A stretch of 43,843 bases of DNA from Pseudomonadota bacterium (lineage in GTDB: Bacteria > Pseudomonadota > Gammaproteobacteria > Burkholderiales > Burkholderiaceae_C): the NCBI GenBank assembly GCA_029561195.1, contig JAKQJK010000077.1, forward strand, positions 1-43,843, in the 5' to 3' direction. The notes beneath the pieces were generated by a model, which saw only the letters and a list, made by a program, of their open reading frames with translations, searched no databases and was not told the DNA's origin. Positions 43,234 to 43,843 of the stretch are shown piece by piece. The translations under genes were made by a program, and so were the position numbers. Positions within the stretch are counted from its first letter, which is position 1; each line of letters starts with the position of its first letter.

Positions 43234-43843
43234 GAGTCGGGAAATGCTTCCAATAGCGTCGACTCCTCGCTTTGGAAATTCTGTAACGGTCAGGCGTTTG
43301 ATCTCGCCGACCAGTTCTGCGGGGTATATCAGCTCGCGCACGAAATCGGCATCGCGCCGAACCTTCGCTGCGGCCTCCGTGAAGCCAAAAAAATCCAGGT
43401 ACAAATGGGTCTGCTGAATCATCATCTCGAACCCCGGATGTGCCACCAGCCCGCGCTGGCGGGCAGCACGTACAAAAGGCGTTGGCTGGTTTTTCATCAG
43501 GATATCGACCAGGGCAGCATGCGGCTCCATTCGGGACACGTCGCAGGGCAGCGGATCGGTAGCCTTCAGACCCAACGGCGACGCGTTGATCACAACATCA
43601 AAACCCGCCGGGTCGTTGCTGTCCACCGTGAATACCCGCGCCTGGGCTGACGCGCCAACGCGATCTGCCACTTGCTGCGCCTTGCCTGGCGCGGGGTCAT
43701 AGAAAGCAACCTCGGCACTTGCTCCTGCTGGCGACCCAGCCGCTGAACCGCCCGACTTACAGGCCATCGACGCGCCAATGGCCGCAGCCGCACCACCCGC
43801 GCCCAGAATCAGTACGCGCTTGCCCGCGTAGGCAATGTTGAAG
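43222..43843 (-). CDS. Shikimate/quinate dehydrogenase-like protein, C-terminal part (runs off the right edge)
   Basis: The minus-strand frame is open from the window edge to a stop at 43222, giving the last 206 or so residues of an AroE-family enzyme. The dinucleotide-binding motif LILGAGGAAAAIGAS and the family motif VINASPLGL are clear, and the C-terminal helix region with FEMMIQQTHLYLDFFGF is normal. A Gly/Ala/Ser-rich insertion (about SGGSAAGSPAGAS) follows the nucleotide-binding helix. In this cluster it most likely oxidises quinate or shikimate to the 3-dehydro compounds used by the dehydratase gene downstream, but a biosynthetic AroE role cannot be excluded without the N-terminal substrate-binding half. 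Confidence 0.87.
   Translation of the reverse strand, partial: FNIAYAGKRVLILGAGGAAAAIGASMACKSGGSAAGSPAGASAEVAFYDPAPGKAQQVADRVGASAQARVFTVDSNDPAGFDVVINASPLGLKATDPLPCDVSRMEPHAALVDILMKNQPTPFVRAARQRGLVAHPGFEMMIQQTHLYLDFFGFTEAAAKVRRDADFVRELIYPAELVGEIKRLTVTEFPKRGVDAIGSISRLVTP

Overview
The window looks like a chromosomal segment of a betaproteobacterium of the order Burkholderiales, most like Comamonadaceae (Rhodoferax, Polaromonas or Acidovorax relatives). This is inferred from moderately high GC, protein sequences recalled from family knowledge, and a short dispersed repeat that I associate with that family. No database search was run. Genes are densely packed, and I see no transposase, integrase, CRISPR array or replication origin.

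Left part (1-9930): the N-terminal 534 codons of alaS run off the left edge. A LysR-type regulator diverges from a complete ydcSTUV-patD set: an ABC importer of the putrescine/spermidine class plus gamma-aminobutyraldehyde dehydrogenase. A succinate-semialdehyde dehydrogenase (gabD) follows. Together these could import a polyamine and carry its aldehyde through GABA to succinate, although no putrescine aminotransferase or GABA aminotransferase lies in the window.

Next (9923-15485) is a sugar module on the minus strand: RbsA-, RbsC- and RbsB-like transporter genes, an intrinsic terminator, then a COG3618 lactonase. A divergent IclR-family regulator faces it across two adjacent TTCAT..ATGAA palindromes. 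A structurally odd tRNA-Gly(CCC) and a bidirectional terminator close this block.

Middle (15639-29509): scoAB (3-oxoacid CoA-transferase) diverges from a PAS-LuxR regulator over a nested dyad. A soluble Ser/Thr kinase fused to a universal-stress domain overlaps a calcineurin-like phosphoesterase gene. Then come katG with a divergent AhpD-like gene, a TetR regulator with a divergent COG3687 protein, an EamA transporter with an SDR, electron-transfer flavoprotein-ubiquinone oxidoreductase, and a membrane-anchored TAXI-type solute-binding protein.

Right part (29510-43843): a tandem glycine riboswitch precedes gcvT-gcvH-gcvP (glycine cleavage), with a class II aldolase-like gene close behind and arfB convergent. 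The last 8 kb, read leftward, is a candidate quinate/shikimate-to-protocatechuate module. It holds a shikimate/quinate dehydrogenase (partial), a branched-chain-amino-acid-type ABC importer (livKHMGF order), an HPPD-like VOC protein, a 3-dehydroshikimate dehydratase-like protein, and a PcaB-like lyase. The dehydratase and VOC proteins look like the two halves of the fused QuiC1 enzyme of pseudomonads, here encoded separately and in reversed order.

Strongest points for follow-up: the split QuiC1-type pair with a missing metal ligand in the VOC half; a dispersed repeat with two of its three copies inside coding sequences; the kinase-Usp/phosphatase pair; the defective tRNA anticodon stem; and several intercistronic RNA structures and operator-like palindromes.
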